A DNA stretch of 64,000 nt. Source: Coptis chinensis (Eukaryota > Streptophyta > Magnoliopsida > Ranunculales > Ranunculaceae). Under the pieces are notes generated by a model, which had not been told where the DNA came from, ran no database searches, and worked only from the letters and a program-made list of their open reading frames with translations. This document shows positions 45,050 to 56,606 of this stretch, piece by piece (the stretch's first letter is position 1; the number at the start of each line of letters is the position of its first letter). A program made the translations under genes and the position numbers. Where the stretch lies: contig CM027379.1 of assembly GCA_015680905.1 (NCBI GenBank), forward strand, positions 31,762,501 through 31,826,500, in the 5' to 3' direction.

Positions 45050-45720
45050 TTCTCAAACACCCAAATCCTCAAAATAATAAAAATCAAAACTTTGCAGTGT
45101 TTTGAAGTAAGATGGAAAAAATAAGGAATGGGATTTGTTTGCAGTGCAAAAAGATTGAAAGAGTGTATAGATTTATGCCAAAATGTATAAGAAAAGATAT
45201 CTAATTTGGCAAAATTTGTGGGCAAATTAGAGGGAGGAAAAATGGGTAGTTTTTGGAAATTGGACAAGGAAAAGATAGAGAAATGAGAGAGAGAGATTCA
45301 TGGCTCAAAAGGAAGAAGAAGAAAATATGAAATTTGTTTTTCTTTCTATGTATATCAAGTCTTTTTTAAGAGGAGAATGGTGAGCTGTCTACTTCTTTTT
45401 AGACCACAGACCAAATACAAAATTGTACCTTCGATTGGATGTGCATCATTTAGTCATCTACTGAATAAAATGAGCATATTCTATATGGAACCAAATACAC
45501 ACTATTCCTTTGGTCAAAAATCAGAAATGTTTGGAGTTTTGTCGTTTGCACAAACTAATATAACGAATTCTAGTGATGAGGCAGTAACTTTTTTTCCGAA
45601 CTTTCCTTTCGCATTTGTGGATCATTCTTGTTGTTGTTGCTTGCATTAGGTCTTGATGTGGACAAGTGCACCTTTGGGATATACAGTGCAGGTCTTGAAC
45701 TCAGTCACCTACACCAATAT
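45050..45720 (-). promoter_or_regulatory. TBC gene leader and upstream region
   Basis: Sequence upstream of the TBC start codon, with A/T-rich stretches and a GA-rich tract (45278-45296 on the plus strand), which is common in plant 5' regions. No TATA box could be assigned with confidence. The retrotransposon at 45721 lies about 670 bp upstream of the start codon. Confidence 0.4.
45716..45720. repeat. TSD AATAT, left copy
   Basis: Matches 56231-56235. Confidence 0.85.
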
Positions 45721-46264
45721 TGTAGGGGAGCAATATCCCCATTAAGTAACATTGCATAAGAAACGTAAACGATCTCAATACAACGACCTCCAGGACCGAT
45801 CTATGAACCAGTTCTCTAAGAAACATTGCATACGCGACTTCAATGCATCGACCTCCAAGAACGACCTCCAGAATTGCATACGAACAAAGATATCTCGGTA
45901 CGAGCACTTGGCTAAAGGCAGAACGCCTCGGGTAATGATCACCACCAAGGGTAATCATTACCAAAATCTTGATTGTATTTCCCACCACCGGGAAATAGGG
46001 GTAACCTCGCCAACACCCAATCAACACACGACTTATAATATAACTAGCTCAACACTCATTCGCGATCTCCACCTTACACGTGTACCATAGACACACGTGC
46101 CTTCTAGATTGACATTTCTCTAAGCCTATAAATACCACCTGATTGAACTACGTCGGGCCTAATTCCTCTCTCCCAAAAAAGAATAAAGAAAACCAACAAG
46201 AGGATCGTAGGCGGTTAAATTTTAACTTCTTCGTCCCAACAGAAAATCCAAAACACCCTTTACA
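45721..46264 (+). repeat. 5' LTR, Tat-like copy 2
   Basis: Starts TGTAGGGGAGCAATATCC and ends CACCCTTTACA, 544 bp. CCTATAAATACCACC at 46125-46139 is the probable TATA region. Related to, but clearly diverged from, the copy 1 LTR. Confidence 0.9.
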
Positions 46265-46280
46265 TTGGCGCCGCCCGTGG
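46265..46280 (+). other. Primer-binding site, Tat-like copy 2
   Basis: TTGGCGCCGCCCGTGG directly follows the 5' LTR. TGGCGCC is the usual start in plant Ty3/gypsy elements. The priming tRNA is not identified. Confidence 0.7.
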
Positions 46281-46344
46281 TTTCGATTACTTGAGAACCA
46301 CCTTAAATCGGTTCATACATCACCAATTCTCAAGCCCACGAAGC

Positions 46345-47790
46345 ATGGTCACCTCGAAGCTCAAGTCCAAAGACCTTGCCCCGGTTGGGAATAGCGAGCG
46401 AGAGCATTTCCTTGCTTTCGGGGAGGAAAATGCTACTTTACGAGCTCAAGTGGATAGTTACCGGCAACAACAAGTTGGTAATGGAGCGTAGAACGCGGCG
46501 TCAACGGCGCCAATCAACGTGATTAACGAATTATCACAAAGGATTGGTCGAAGCGCCGTAAAGAAGGATTCGACACAGTTGTGCACAAGATGCTTAAGAC
46601 ATATCGCGTCTCCATTCGGTAAGCAGAGGTCCTCAATAAACCCTCTCCACAAGACTTTATCCAACCACGCTTTCCCATGTATGATGGCAAAGACGCGTGC
46701 CGGTCGAGATGTGGCTCGCTACATTCGAGTTTGGCACTTTTGGCTCACCCGAAGTTTGATCATCTCCGCTGCAGATTATTTCGCCCGGTCAACCGAGGAT
46801 GGCGCTCTTGATTGGTTCTTTTCATGGAACGATTCTATCAAAACCTTCGAGCGACTTCATCGATTTGTTTCGCCCACCAAGACGTCCACAACAGCGGAAG
46901 AAGGCATATCTTGATTCTTTGTTTCAATTATCATTCAAGGAAGACAAAAACTATTCGTGAGTTCCTAGGGCGGTTCAAGGTCGAATCGGTATGCATGGAA
47001 AGCGGCTTGAAAGAATCTTTTCGCCACACCTGGCCTTTTCAATGCTTGCCGAGTCGCGTAACACCAACCCTCTAGGAGTCGTTGATGAAGGAACGCCCGA
47101 GACACCGGTCCGAACTCTACGCCACAGCGTGGACAAAGTACATCAAGTTGCAGGAATCTTTGAAACTCCACGGCTTAGACGAGAACCAGGAGATGGCAAC
47201 ATTTTCAGATCGTACTCCACGAGCTAAGAAGCTTCATAGGCCGCTTGTACCAAAAGCCAGTACCCGGTCAGACAACAGCAGAGAGTTCGCTATCCTGACC
47301 CACTCCCCCAGTTACATTTTGGGTAAGATTAAGCGAGCCCCATTCTTCCGACCCGATGTGAGGCAACCCATGTAGATCGACTGACAAGCCATTTTGGCGA
47401 TTTCTGGCGAAAATGCCATGAAACTGATGCATGCTGGGGGCTTAAACATTATCTCCAGGATCTAGTGGAAGCTGGCCATATAAAACAATACACTAGCATT
47501 CCTGACGGCGACTTGCGTCACAAACTGATGGCTCGCCGAGTCCGAAGTCGATCTCCACCTCCCCATCGCTACCAAGAGGTTCAAGCTCGTCCTCGCAGCA
47601 GAGGACACCCACGAGATCGTTCGCACCACGAGCGAAGGCAGCACTCATCCGATCGTGACAATGATCGAACTATTCACGTGATTACTTTCCCGGACGACTC
47701 CGTCACCTCATCCAGAGAGAAAAGACGTCGTGTCGGCGCTCTTCAGGAAGTCTATCATTTCACTTCACAGTAACAACTCCGCTGGCGTGG
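46345..47790 (+). pseudogene. Tat-like gag, copy 2
   Basis: ATG at 46345 opens MVTSKLKSKDLAPVGN followed by a likely coiled segment (REHFLAFGEENATLRAQVDS). Capsid blocks follow in changing frames: NELSQRIGRSAVKKDS (46525), the RSTEDGALDWFFSWNDSIK block (46785-46840), REFLGRFKVESVCMESGL (46960), and after 47500 an arginine-rich tail (RSRSPPPHRYQE). Closest relative in the window is copy 1 gag (28611-29970). Not translatable as one protein. Confidence 0.8.
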
Positions 47791-47814
47791 TTCAAAGTTC
47801 CGGGATTCTTGGCA

Positions 47815-48300
47815 AGCAGCGATATCACTTTCACGGAGGCCGACTTAAGCAAAGTCTGCCTTCCTCATAATGATGCATTGGTAGTCCATGTCAAAATTAG
47901 CGACTGGACAGTCAAGCGCGTCCTGATCGACCCCGGCAGTTCCTGTGACATCTTGTTCTACCACACCATGCAAGAGATGAATCTTCCCAAGTCCGTCCTC
48001 GTAGACCCGATCGCCCCCTTTATGGGTTCAATGGTTCGGGCGATCCCATTGGTGATATTATACTTCCGATTAATCGGTGGGATCTAGAGAGGACAAGATC
48101 ACCCGCAATACCGCGGTTCTGCGTTCTCTAGACGTAGAAGTCGCCATACAATGCCATACTTTCGGGACGGCGTTGGATCCATCGGATGAAGGTGATGCGG
48201 TTAACTTTGCATCAAGTTCTCCGTTTCCCAGGACCTCGAGGAATGATGGAACTTAGAAGCAATCAACTTGAAGCGTACCATTGTAACCAGATCATGTCAA
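47815..48300 (+). pseudogene. Tat-like aspartic protease, copy 2
   Basis: Open at 47809-48087: TEADLSKVCLPHNDALVVHV, then VLIDPGSSCDILFYHTMQEM. The catalytic triplet reads D-P-G in place of D-T-G, in both copies, so this may be the family's own form. MVRAIP and later LRFPGPRGMMELRSNQLEAY follow in a second frame. It would cleave the Gag-Pol polyprotein. Confidence 0.75.
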
Positions 48301-48769
48301 CAAGTGAGACTGCCCGTGAACCGACCCCCGCCACACATGAACCCACCAGTTACACAATGGCACATGACTTAGTTGCCGAAGTCCAGCCCCGAACTGCCAA
48401 GAAGAACGCTGGGGGCTCTAGCAAGCAGATTTTCTCTCCAATGCAGATACCCGCACTCGCTCCCCGAGTCCTTACTTCGCCAGCAAAGATCTCCAGCATT
48501 GATCCACCGACAGTAACTTCGTCAGTTAAAGTATCAGAGGTCGTCTCAGCTCGTGTTAGGCCGCCACAGATGACAGCAGCAGCCACACCATCAATGTGCA
48601 TGCAGCCAGGTCCCACTTCCCAGGTCGTGGGTACCTTTCGTCGGCGTTGCCGCCGCAGTCGCTTCTACCCGTGACCGGTCATGTATCAAATCCCCCACAA
48701 AGTGTTCAGACCGCCCCCGATAGCGAATCGCCAAGCGGTAACCATCACGTCGATCGCATCCTCCGGCCG
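48301..48769 (+). other. Protease-RT spacer, copy 2
   Basis: Open but low in conserved sequence: rich in P, S, T and A, with no catalytic motif. Corresponds to 30521-31000 in copy 1. Confidence 0.4.
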
Positions 48770-49800
48770 CACAAAGAAAAAGTGAACCTAGGCACCAAAG
48801 ACGACCCCAAGTTTGTATATGTAGGGGCTAACCTCGACCCCACAATCAGGACCCACCTTGTAAATTTCTTATCTATGAATAAATATATTTTTGCTTGGTC
48901 GTATATCGATGTGCCCGGAATAGATCCCGCGATGCGATGCCATAAATTAAATGTTAATCCCAATGCTAGACCAGTCCGACAACGACCCCGCCGCCTATCC
49001 CTGCGTTTTCAAAAAGCTATCAACGACGAGGTCGATAAACTAAAGCAAGTCGGTTTTATCAGAAAAGTAGACTATCCAGAATGGATCGCTAACATTGTGG
49101 CAGTACCCAAAAAGAACGAAACAGTTAATTTACGCGTCGATTTTTTAACGTAAATCAAGGCCACTCAAAAGACGATTTTTCCCTACCTCGCGATCGGCCC
49201 GACTTGTCGACGGACACTGGTCATGAGCTTCTCTCCTTCATGGACGCGTCGGTGGGTACAACCAAATCCCACTCGCGGAGAGGAGGATCAAGAGAAGACC
49301 TCTTTCATTCAGAGCAAGGGATCTATTGCTACTAACGTTCTCCCATTCGCCCGAAAACGCCGACAACGTATCAACGCCGTGGTCACCGACATGTTCCAAG
49401 ACATGTTAGCGACACCATGGAGGCCTACATCGACGATATGGTCGTCAAAAGCAAAAAGCGGTGATCACCTCGCCCACCTTGAACAAGCGTTCTCTAGATA
49501 CGCCCGAGCGGGCATGAAGCTAAATCCGGAGAAATGCCTTTTTGGGCGTCCTCGGCAAGTTTTAGGGTATCAAGTGTCTCGGTGAGGGATCGGGTTTAAT
49601 CCGCACAGATCGGCGTTCTTAGACATGCCCGATCCATGCACGAAGAAACAAATACAGAAATTGTCAAGCATGGTCATTTTGACTCAACCGATTCATATCA
49701 AGGGCATCCGATAAGTGTAGACCGTTCCTGCAACTCCTTAAAAAGGCGGCAGTTCTCATGGGCGATCGGCGCCATCACGCGATTCGCCACACTCAAAAAG
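48770..49800 (+). pseudogene. Tat-like reverse transcriptase, copy 2
   Basis: The N-terminal part is open (48596-49153): GTKDDPKFVYVGANLDPT, NKYIFAWSYIDVPGIDP, RQRPRRLSLRFQKAINDEV and DYPEWIANIVAVPKKN. The catalytic core (from 49230) is broken by many small indels, although the YIDDMVVKS box can be recognised at about 49428-49452 and LNPEKCLFG at 49520. Complementary in preservation to copy 1, whose core is open and whose N-terminus is broken. Confidence 0.85.
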
Positions 49801-49829
49801 TACCTCACCCGCCCGTCTTAGCCAAGCCC

Positions 49830-50130
49830 GTAGATGGAGAGACTGCGGGGCTCTATCCGGCGATGTCCGATTTTGCCATATTTCAGTTCTCTTCAAAGAG
49901 GAAAAAACAATTCAGAAAAACCGATCTACTTCACAAGCAAGACGCCACGACAAATGGAAAAGAATTACTCCTTCCTAGAAAAAGCCCGTACTTGCTTTGT
50001 TGTATTCGCACGGAAGTTCAGCCTTACTTTGGTAGCATCAAATCAAAGTTCTTACCGACCTCCCATTGAAGAAAATCCTCCACAAAGAAAACAAGACTTT
50101 CGAATGGCGGTTTGGGCGAAGAACTAGGCT
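49830..50130 (+). pseudogene. Tat-like RNase H, copy 2
   Basis: Blocks KPIYFTSKTPRQMEKNYSFL (49910-49970) and, in another frame, ARKFSLTLVASNQS, then KENKT with EWRFGRRTRL, match copy 1 at 32101-32430. Several frame shifts. Confidence 0.75.
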
Positions 50131-50259
50131 TAACACCACCGGAGTTCGTAGTACCGGATTTCTCGAGAAAGGGCGACAGTCGTCGCCCGATTTTCTAGCG
50201 GATTTCCCTGTTGATGATCCCAATTGGGAACAAGAAACCGACCTCCCGTGATTCGAAAA

Positions 50260-50730
50260 GAGCACATCAAATCCACGGTCTCTCTTTGTAGATGGTTCTA
50301 GCAACCACGGCGGCAAATGCATAGGGGGTTGTATTAGTTTCACCGATGGAAGCGGTGATGGAGAATCGGTCAATTCAGATCGACTTCACAACTTCTAATA
50401 ACGAGGCGGAGTCTGGAGGTCGAGGGGACTTCAGATATATTGCAGCTTTCGGTGTCAAAGAGCTCAAGTCTTTAGTGACTCGCGGTTGGTTGTTAGCGGG
50501 TTGCAAAAGAGTACACTACCCATGAAGGTAATCTTTCAAAATATCTTGGTCGTTCATAAATTATTGCCTTCTTTTAAGGGTACACATACATCATTTCTTG
50601 CGATCGAAAACCATCATGCGGACGGTTTAGCTTACCTAGCAACCCGGACCGAGCCGCGCACCCCAAGACAACTACTCATAGAAGTAGTCGATCGACCGCG
50701 CACCAAGTCGAGCACACCCCGACAATAAGC
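50260..50730 (+). pseudogene. Second, archaeal-type RNase H, copy 2
   Basis: RSLFVDGSSNHGG (catalytic Asp, 50277), IDFTTSNNEAE (catalytic Glu, 50380), SGLQKSTLP (50490) and NHHADGLAYLATRTEPRTPR (50611). The blocks are those of the extra archaeal-type RNase H of Tat elements. Frame changes occur between the blocks. Confidence 0.65.
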
Positions 50731-50839
50731 GACCTATTCCTCTCTCGGCCCGGTCGGTTGAGTCAAACATGGATGCAACCTATCATCGACTATATCCAAA
50801 GACGGCGGCCCCCGCGAGGAGTGTACCAAGGCTAAGCAG

Positions 50840-51985
50840 ATCCCCTATCAAGCACGACGTTATTGTTTGTTCCATAACAAATTGTTCAGAAATACTGGTG
50901 GCCCACACTTGCGTTGCATCACTCCAGAGCAGGGTCAGTTAGTTTTCGCAGAGATCCATGAAGGAGAATGTGGAAATCATGCCTGTGGTCGCTCTTTAGC
51001 CCATAATGCCATTTCACAAGGATATTTTTGGCCCTGTATGCAGATCGATGCTAAACTATACGTCCTCAAATGTGTCAAGTGTCAAACATTTGGCCACAAT
51101 ATCATCCAACCTGCTCGCGAACTGATCAGTATAGCAAGCCTATGGCCATTCCACATGTGGGGCATGGATATCATGGGACCGTTCATCCCACAGAAAAGTA
51201 CGGGCTTCCGCTTTGTCTTAGCTGCAACCGACTACTTCACCAAGTGGGTCGAGGCCATTCCTTTAGCACACGTCAAAGAGTCACATGTCAGAAACTTCAT
51301 CTGGACTCACATCATCACCAGATTTGGTTTGCCACATACATTAGTAATGGATAATGGGCTTCAGTTCAAAGCGTAACGGTTAAAGAGTTTCTAGCCAAGT
51401 GGAAGATCGTTCACGATTTTCTACTCCACGCGATGCCTTCGAGTAATGGTCGCGGAAGCCGATTAACAAAGCAATCTTGGAAAACTTGAAGAAAAAGATT
51501 GAAAAGAATAAGAGCCAATGGCCAAATCAATTGGAGAATATTCTATGGGCTCACCGCACCACAGCTCGATCCAGTACTGGCGAATCACCATTTTCCTTAT
51601 GTTATGGCACAGAAGCCGTAATTCCCCGAGATAGATGATCACTATGACTCGATCGAACTTGTCGAAGTCCGGGACACAACGACTCCGTGTTAGCACGAGA
51701 AGTCGACCTGTTGGAAGAAAAGCGGGACTTAACTGCCATCAGAGTTGCATCTTATCAGCAAACTCTGAAGAACTCCTACAATAAGCGAGTGCATCCTAGG
51801 TCTTTTCAACCTGGCGACCTAGTGCTGAAAAAGACGCAAAACGATTCCAAGTTAGCACCCACATGGGAAGGCCCCTACATCGTGGAACGCGTCACCGGCA
51901 ATGGAGCATACTGGCTAAGAACCCAAGAGGGGAAGATGTTGCCTCGACCTTGGAATACCTATCTACTGAAAAAAAATTACCAGTA
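50840..51985 (+). pseudogene. Tat-like integrase, copy 2
   Basis: Open at 50867-51376. Zinc-binding HH-CC residues are in AEIHEGECGNHACGRSLAHN and LKCVKCQTF. The DDE core starts WGMDIMGPFIP (first Asp), VLAATDYFTKWVEAIP, then TLVMDNGLQFK (second Asp). After a shift the glutamate region follows near 51450, then KKIEKNKSQWPNQLENILWA. The C-terminal domain is open (51687-51986): NSYNKRVHPRSFQPGDLVLK, TWEGPYIVERV (GPY motif) and TYLLKK. Confidence 0.88.
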
Positions 51986-52189
51986 GCTTTATTCATGTTG
52001 TATATCCTTTTGTTCACATTAATGAAACTTAAGTTTCTTGTGTTAACTAATACAATATAATTTATTTACTTGTATTGACAAGTCAAACAGCTTACACAGC
52101 ATAGATAATCAACACGTTTACTGGGTCCGCCATCCTCAACCAAAGACGACGCATCGAACCAGAGCGAAGCGGCTCTCGCGATACGCTCT

Positions 52190-52860
52190 CGGAGCTTACA
52201 GGGCTCCACGCCTTTTCAAATCTTGTTACGCCGAGACCTATATTTCTAGGATCGACCCACGAGAACCTTTCCAAGCTTCTTGCTTACCTTTCCAAGGACG
52301 TCGAGGACCTATATTTCTAGGATCGACCACACGAGAACGGCTCCGCGAAAGCATCTGACTCTCGGAGCTTACAGGCTCCACAGCCTTTCCAAGTCTTGTT
52401 ACGTCGAGGACCTATATTTCTAGGATCGACCACACGAGAACGGCTCTCGCATGAAAGCATCTCTCTGGAGCTTACAGGCTCCACAGCCTTTCCAAGTCTT
52501 GTTACGTCGAGGACCTATATTTCTAGGATCGACCACACGAGAACGCTCTCCGCGAGCATACAGATTTCTGGAGCTTACAGGCTCTACAGCCTTTCCAAGT
52601 CAAGTTAAGTCGAGCACCTATATTTCTAGGATCGACCACACGAGAACGCTCTCCGCGAGCATACAGCTCTCAGGAGCTTACAGGCTCTGCAGCCTCCTCA
52701 ACTCTTGTTACATCGAGTACCTATATTCCTAGACTCGACCACACGAGAACGCTCTCCGCGCCCATACAACTCTCTGGAGCTTACAGGTTCCACAGTCTCT
52801 TCACTTATCACTCGTCGAACACCTATGCTATAGGGATCGACCACATGAGTACAATACTAA
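52190..52860 (+). repeat. Tandem array, about 103-bp units (seven), Tat-like copy 2
   Basis: The core GACCTATATTTCTAGGATCGACC starts at 52235, 52316, 52409 and 52512; weaker variants start at 52615, 52718 and about 52820. The last four intervals are 102-103 bp. Each unit also holds GGAGCTTACAGGCTCCACAG. It is homologous to the array at 34310-34905. Confidence 0.9.
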
Positions 52861-53418
52861 TGGGCATTACGCTTCTATAACGCTTAACACGCCTAAGCAA
52901 GACATTCCGGCAAGCATTACTTATAAATTGAGGAGAGAATACACCTAACGAAGAACTCTTCAACCTCGAGTCATATCCTCGGGCAGCTCCTAGCACTTCT
53001 CTCTTACAAACAAGGTGACAAACGAAGCATAGTAACAGTTACATGAAAAACATTTCTGCGCGCTGAGCATTGAACTACAAACCACGCGTATAGTAAGCAG
53101 GAGAATCGATGCAAACAATCAACATTAGACATGTGTTCTAAATCCAATCCATACTAGTGTTTTGCCATAGCCATTACATTTCGTTTTACCGATCTGCTTT
53201 GGGGCTACCTACCGGAAAATCGGTCGGTGCGTATTAAACAAAACAACGAATCGCCACTTCCGCGTGGAAACCGGTTCACCGGTACCCGTAGAAGCGAATC
53301 TTTCGAGCAAGCCTAAAAAAGTACTGGCTCTATTGTTTACTCCCATATAAGAGAGGCAAAATCAACACATCATCACAAATTCCCACAAAAAAAATACGAT
53401 TACATCATCAAACATCGG

Positions 53419-55154
53419 TTAAAACATGCTTATCTTTGGGGGTCGCGACTCATTGCTAAAGACCGCGGTAATGCAGCAGACTTCGGCATCACCCGCGATA
53501 CCTTGTTCTTTGCGCTTCACCATCACCCGCTCTCTTCGGGGACATGATATTTCGTCCGTGGCATATTCGGCACAAGCCGGGGTGTATGCTTTCTTTGCCT
53601 CATGGCGACCCTTGGCATTTCTTGGCATAGCGACTTCACTTCGGCCACCTCCTTATCTAGCTCGGTCCAGTCCAGAATCAATCGGCGGCGTTCTCTGCAA
53701 CAGCGTTTCGATATTTTCGTCGTCATTACTTCCGGCTTCCTTTTTTTCTCTCCCGCGGCCCGCATGCAGCCCTTCCCTCCACATGAGAGTTATCATCGGC
53801 TTTCATCGGCTTTGAATAAAGATTCTTGATCTATCATACCCCGCAAGAAACCGCACAACCAAAGTCAGCGGACCGAAAAAGACATTGAAACTAACATAAG
53901 TACCCTCTTGCATCACGAGTTTACCAGACAAGCCGCCATATCCATCGTCCCTAGAAGCGTTTCCATGCTTTCATCCTTCACCTCCGCCTTATCACCATCC
54001 AAAGACGGCCCCTTCAAAGGGCTTTTACTCACTATGGGGCGGAGTGGAAACTGATCGAACGTTTCAGCTTTGGCGTTTCTTCCCCGTTTTCCCCACATAG
54101 TAGAACTCGCTCCCCACATCCCCAGGTCGCGGGAACGAGTTCTCACCAGCACGTTGTGGCGACCTGATCACAACGCCACCAGCCGGACGACTAGCCTTTC
54201 TTTTCTCCCGGATCGCAAAGCACCTCCTTTTCCTCAAAGAAATGAGCAAATTCGGAAGCTTTCGCGACGCTTTTCTTCTCGACTCAACCGCGAACCTTTC
54301 TATCTCCCCGCGATCGGTTCGTGTCCAAGACAGAAATTCTGCAAACAAAACAAAGAGATGAACCGGTTAGAACAATCGCTCACCCATTAAAGTGCCAAAA
54401 GCAAGACAAGCCTACCCATCGGCTAGGCTACATCATCCTAGTTCGCGAACCTACATCCACTAGCAAGTGGTTGCCAACTAGCAAAGAACGGCCTCTTCGT
54501 CCGGGCCTCATTGCTTACACCATCGAGCAGCCATAACGCTGGCCGTCATGGTTTGCAAGCTAAAATTCAGATTACCGGACCGCCTCATTACGTAGTGCTC
54601 TATTATGTCGGACACCCTATGTGGTATTCACCATCGGCATTCAACAGTCGAACACCTTAAATAGTCGCCGGTGTTACCAACGAACCGGCATGGAGATTTC
54701 CACGGTGACTCAAGAAGTCACAAACCAATTTCGAGCGGTATCGCATATGCGGCTCTCGGTGACCTTCACGGATGATTATTCCACCATTCGGAGGATTGTA
54801 CCTCTCACTACAAACATCTTCACTCAGCCTGGGTTCGTATATTTCCAAGTCGGGCACATTGATCCCATAAGCTGCTCGCAGCTCAAGAAACGAGCTAGCA
54901 GCACGATGCTCTACCGCCCTTAGGGGTAACTCACCTGCTGGCGTCATCTCCCCTCGACCTGACATACTAGCCACGTCATTGTCTGACCGAGATCAACTAT
55001 TAACCTCCTCTACCCTAACTTCTTCATCCACCTCAGTCCCACCACCACCACCACCACCACCACTCAACGAGTCTTCATTCTCCTCTTCATACTCTCCGCA
55101 GCTCAGTGAAATCTCTCGAACCTCTTCTGAGCGAGTGTCGTCAGAATCCGACAT
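53419..55154 (-). pseudogene. Opposite-strand additional reading region (aORF), Tat-like copy 2
   Basis: On the minus strand, ATG at 55154 gives MSDSDDTRSEEVREISLSCG, an acidic stretch, a run of glycines, then one stop and MSGRGEMTPAGELPLRAVE and FLELRAAYGINVPDL (open to 54657). After breaks, fragments GVSDIIEHYVM and LNFSLQTM follow (54620-54550), then a basic segment (54348-54064), ending in ESRPPKISMF with a stop at 53419. The start, middle and end match copy 1. Antisense extra ORFs are known from Tat elements; the function is unknown. Confidence 0.55.
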
Positions 55155-55681
55155 TGTAGTATTTCCTTTTTCTCAAATTACCCAACCTTAAACCCTACAA
55201 CCTAACACTGACCTACCCACTTAACAAACCCTACTGGAACGAGAAGACAGCAAAGTGAAAATGAAAAGCAAACAGCAACAGAAGCACTCACCTGCAGAGC
55301 CCTAGCTTGCGTTTTTGCGGAAGAAGAAGCCTGGAAATGCCTTTTGGTTATCCCAAATTTGATTTTACACAACCGCCTGTTCAGTTCCCAAGAAGTTATG
55401 ATTACGGCCTATCATATAGCCCACACACGTGTCTAAGGACCTGTCTTTTCCTGGATTCCGAATAACGCGGCGACACAACTCCTTTCCAACTGCTAGGATT
55501 CCGTCACGTGCCACCCACGCCCTAATCTTTCTTTCCCGCCAAAACCATCATGCTACAAGATTCGAACTCAGCGCCATCTCGGTCGAAGCGATCACCATAG
55601 CTTCGCTTCATACTTCACCCAAGTGTTGATTCTTCTCTCGGATCGCTTGCAATTTAACACAACCAATCCATCGAGAGGGCG

Positions 55682-56230
55682 TGGTAGGGAGCAATATCCC
55701 CATTAAGGAACATTGCATCTTAAACGTAAACGATCTCAGTACAGCGACCTCCAGAACCGATCTATGAAGCAGCTCTCTAAGAAACATTGCATACGCGACT
55801 TCAATGCATCGACCTCCAAGAACGACCTCCAGAATTGCATATGAACGAAGATATCTCGGTACGAGCACTTGGCTAAAGGCAGAACGCTTCGGGTAATGAT
55901 CACCACCAAGGGTAATCATTACCAAAATCTTGATTGTATTTCCCACCACTGGGAAATAGGGGTAACCTCGCCAACACCCAATCAACACACGACTTATAAT
56001 ATAACCAGCTCAACACTCATTCGCGATCTCCACCTTACACGTGTACCATAGACACACGTGCCTTCTAGATTGACATTTCCCTAAGCCTATAAATACCACT
56101 TGATTGAACTACGTCGGGCCTGATTCCTCTCTCCCAAAAAAGAATAAAGGAAAACCAACAAGAGGATACGTAGGCAGTTCGCTCAGAAGCGAACTCGGTC
56201 CCAACAGAAAATCCAAAACACCCCTTTACA
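55682..56230 (+). repeat. 3' LTR, Tat-like copy 2
   Basis: Starts TGGTAGGGAGCAATATCC and ends CCCCTTTACA before AATAT, 549 bp; the match to 45721-46264 is close to complete over long stretches. Confidence 0.9.
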
Positions 56231-56235
56231 AATAT
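56231..56235. repeat. TSD AATAT, right copy
   Basis: Matches 45716-45720. Confidence 0.85.
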
Positions 56236-56606
56236 GGCAATATCCCATTTCATTGCCTTCCAGCTTTTTGGTTTTTTATGTGGAGCTCTATATATATACA
56301 CCAAACATTCTGTTTTGTTATTAAAAAAAAAATGGTAAAGATAATTTCTGTTTTGTTATTCAATCATTAGATTATCTGGTTATGTGTCTTCTATTTTTGT
56401 CTTTATAACTTTTTTTTTTTTATGGCCGCAAAAACTAGAATAAACTAGAATCAGATAACTATTGGATTAGGCATGTAGAAACTTGTATAGTAACATAATT
56501 ACATATAGATTTACGGCACATTAAGGACATTGACAAAAGTGTGTGTCAATTCCACGATGGCAGCAATCCGAAATACCAGTCTACTTGTGCGTTAATAAAA
56601 TAATTA
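56236..56606. other. A/T-rich spacer, no gene seen
   Basis: Contains a short TATATATATA tract (56290-56300) and A and T runs. No gene or element end recognised, except the MULE TSD at its right edge. Confidence 0.5.

Larger units (their letters stand above)
45721..56230 (+). mobile_element. Tat-like Ty3/gypsy retrotransposon, copy 2 (10510 bp)
   Basis: LTRs at 45721-46264 and 55682-56230, TSD AATAT on both sides (45716-45720, 56231-56235). Same plan and family as copy 1: gag, protease, RT, RNase H, archaeal-type RNase H, integrase, about 103-bp tandem array, opposite-strand region. The LTRs differ at few positions, suggesting a fairly recent insertion, yet most coding regions are out of frame. 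The integrase core is open for 170 codons. Confidence 0.88.

Noticed and set aside
45046-45267. Minus-strand 73-residue frame upstream of the TBC start
   Set aside because: Out of frame with the TBC exon, A/T-rich; it is leader sequence.
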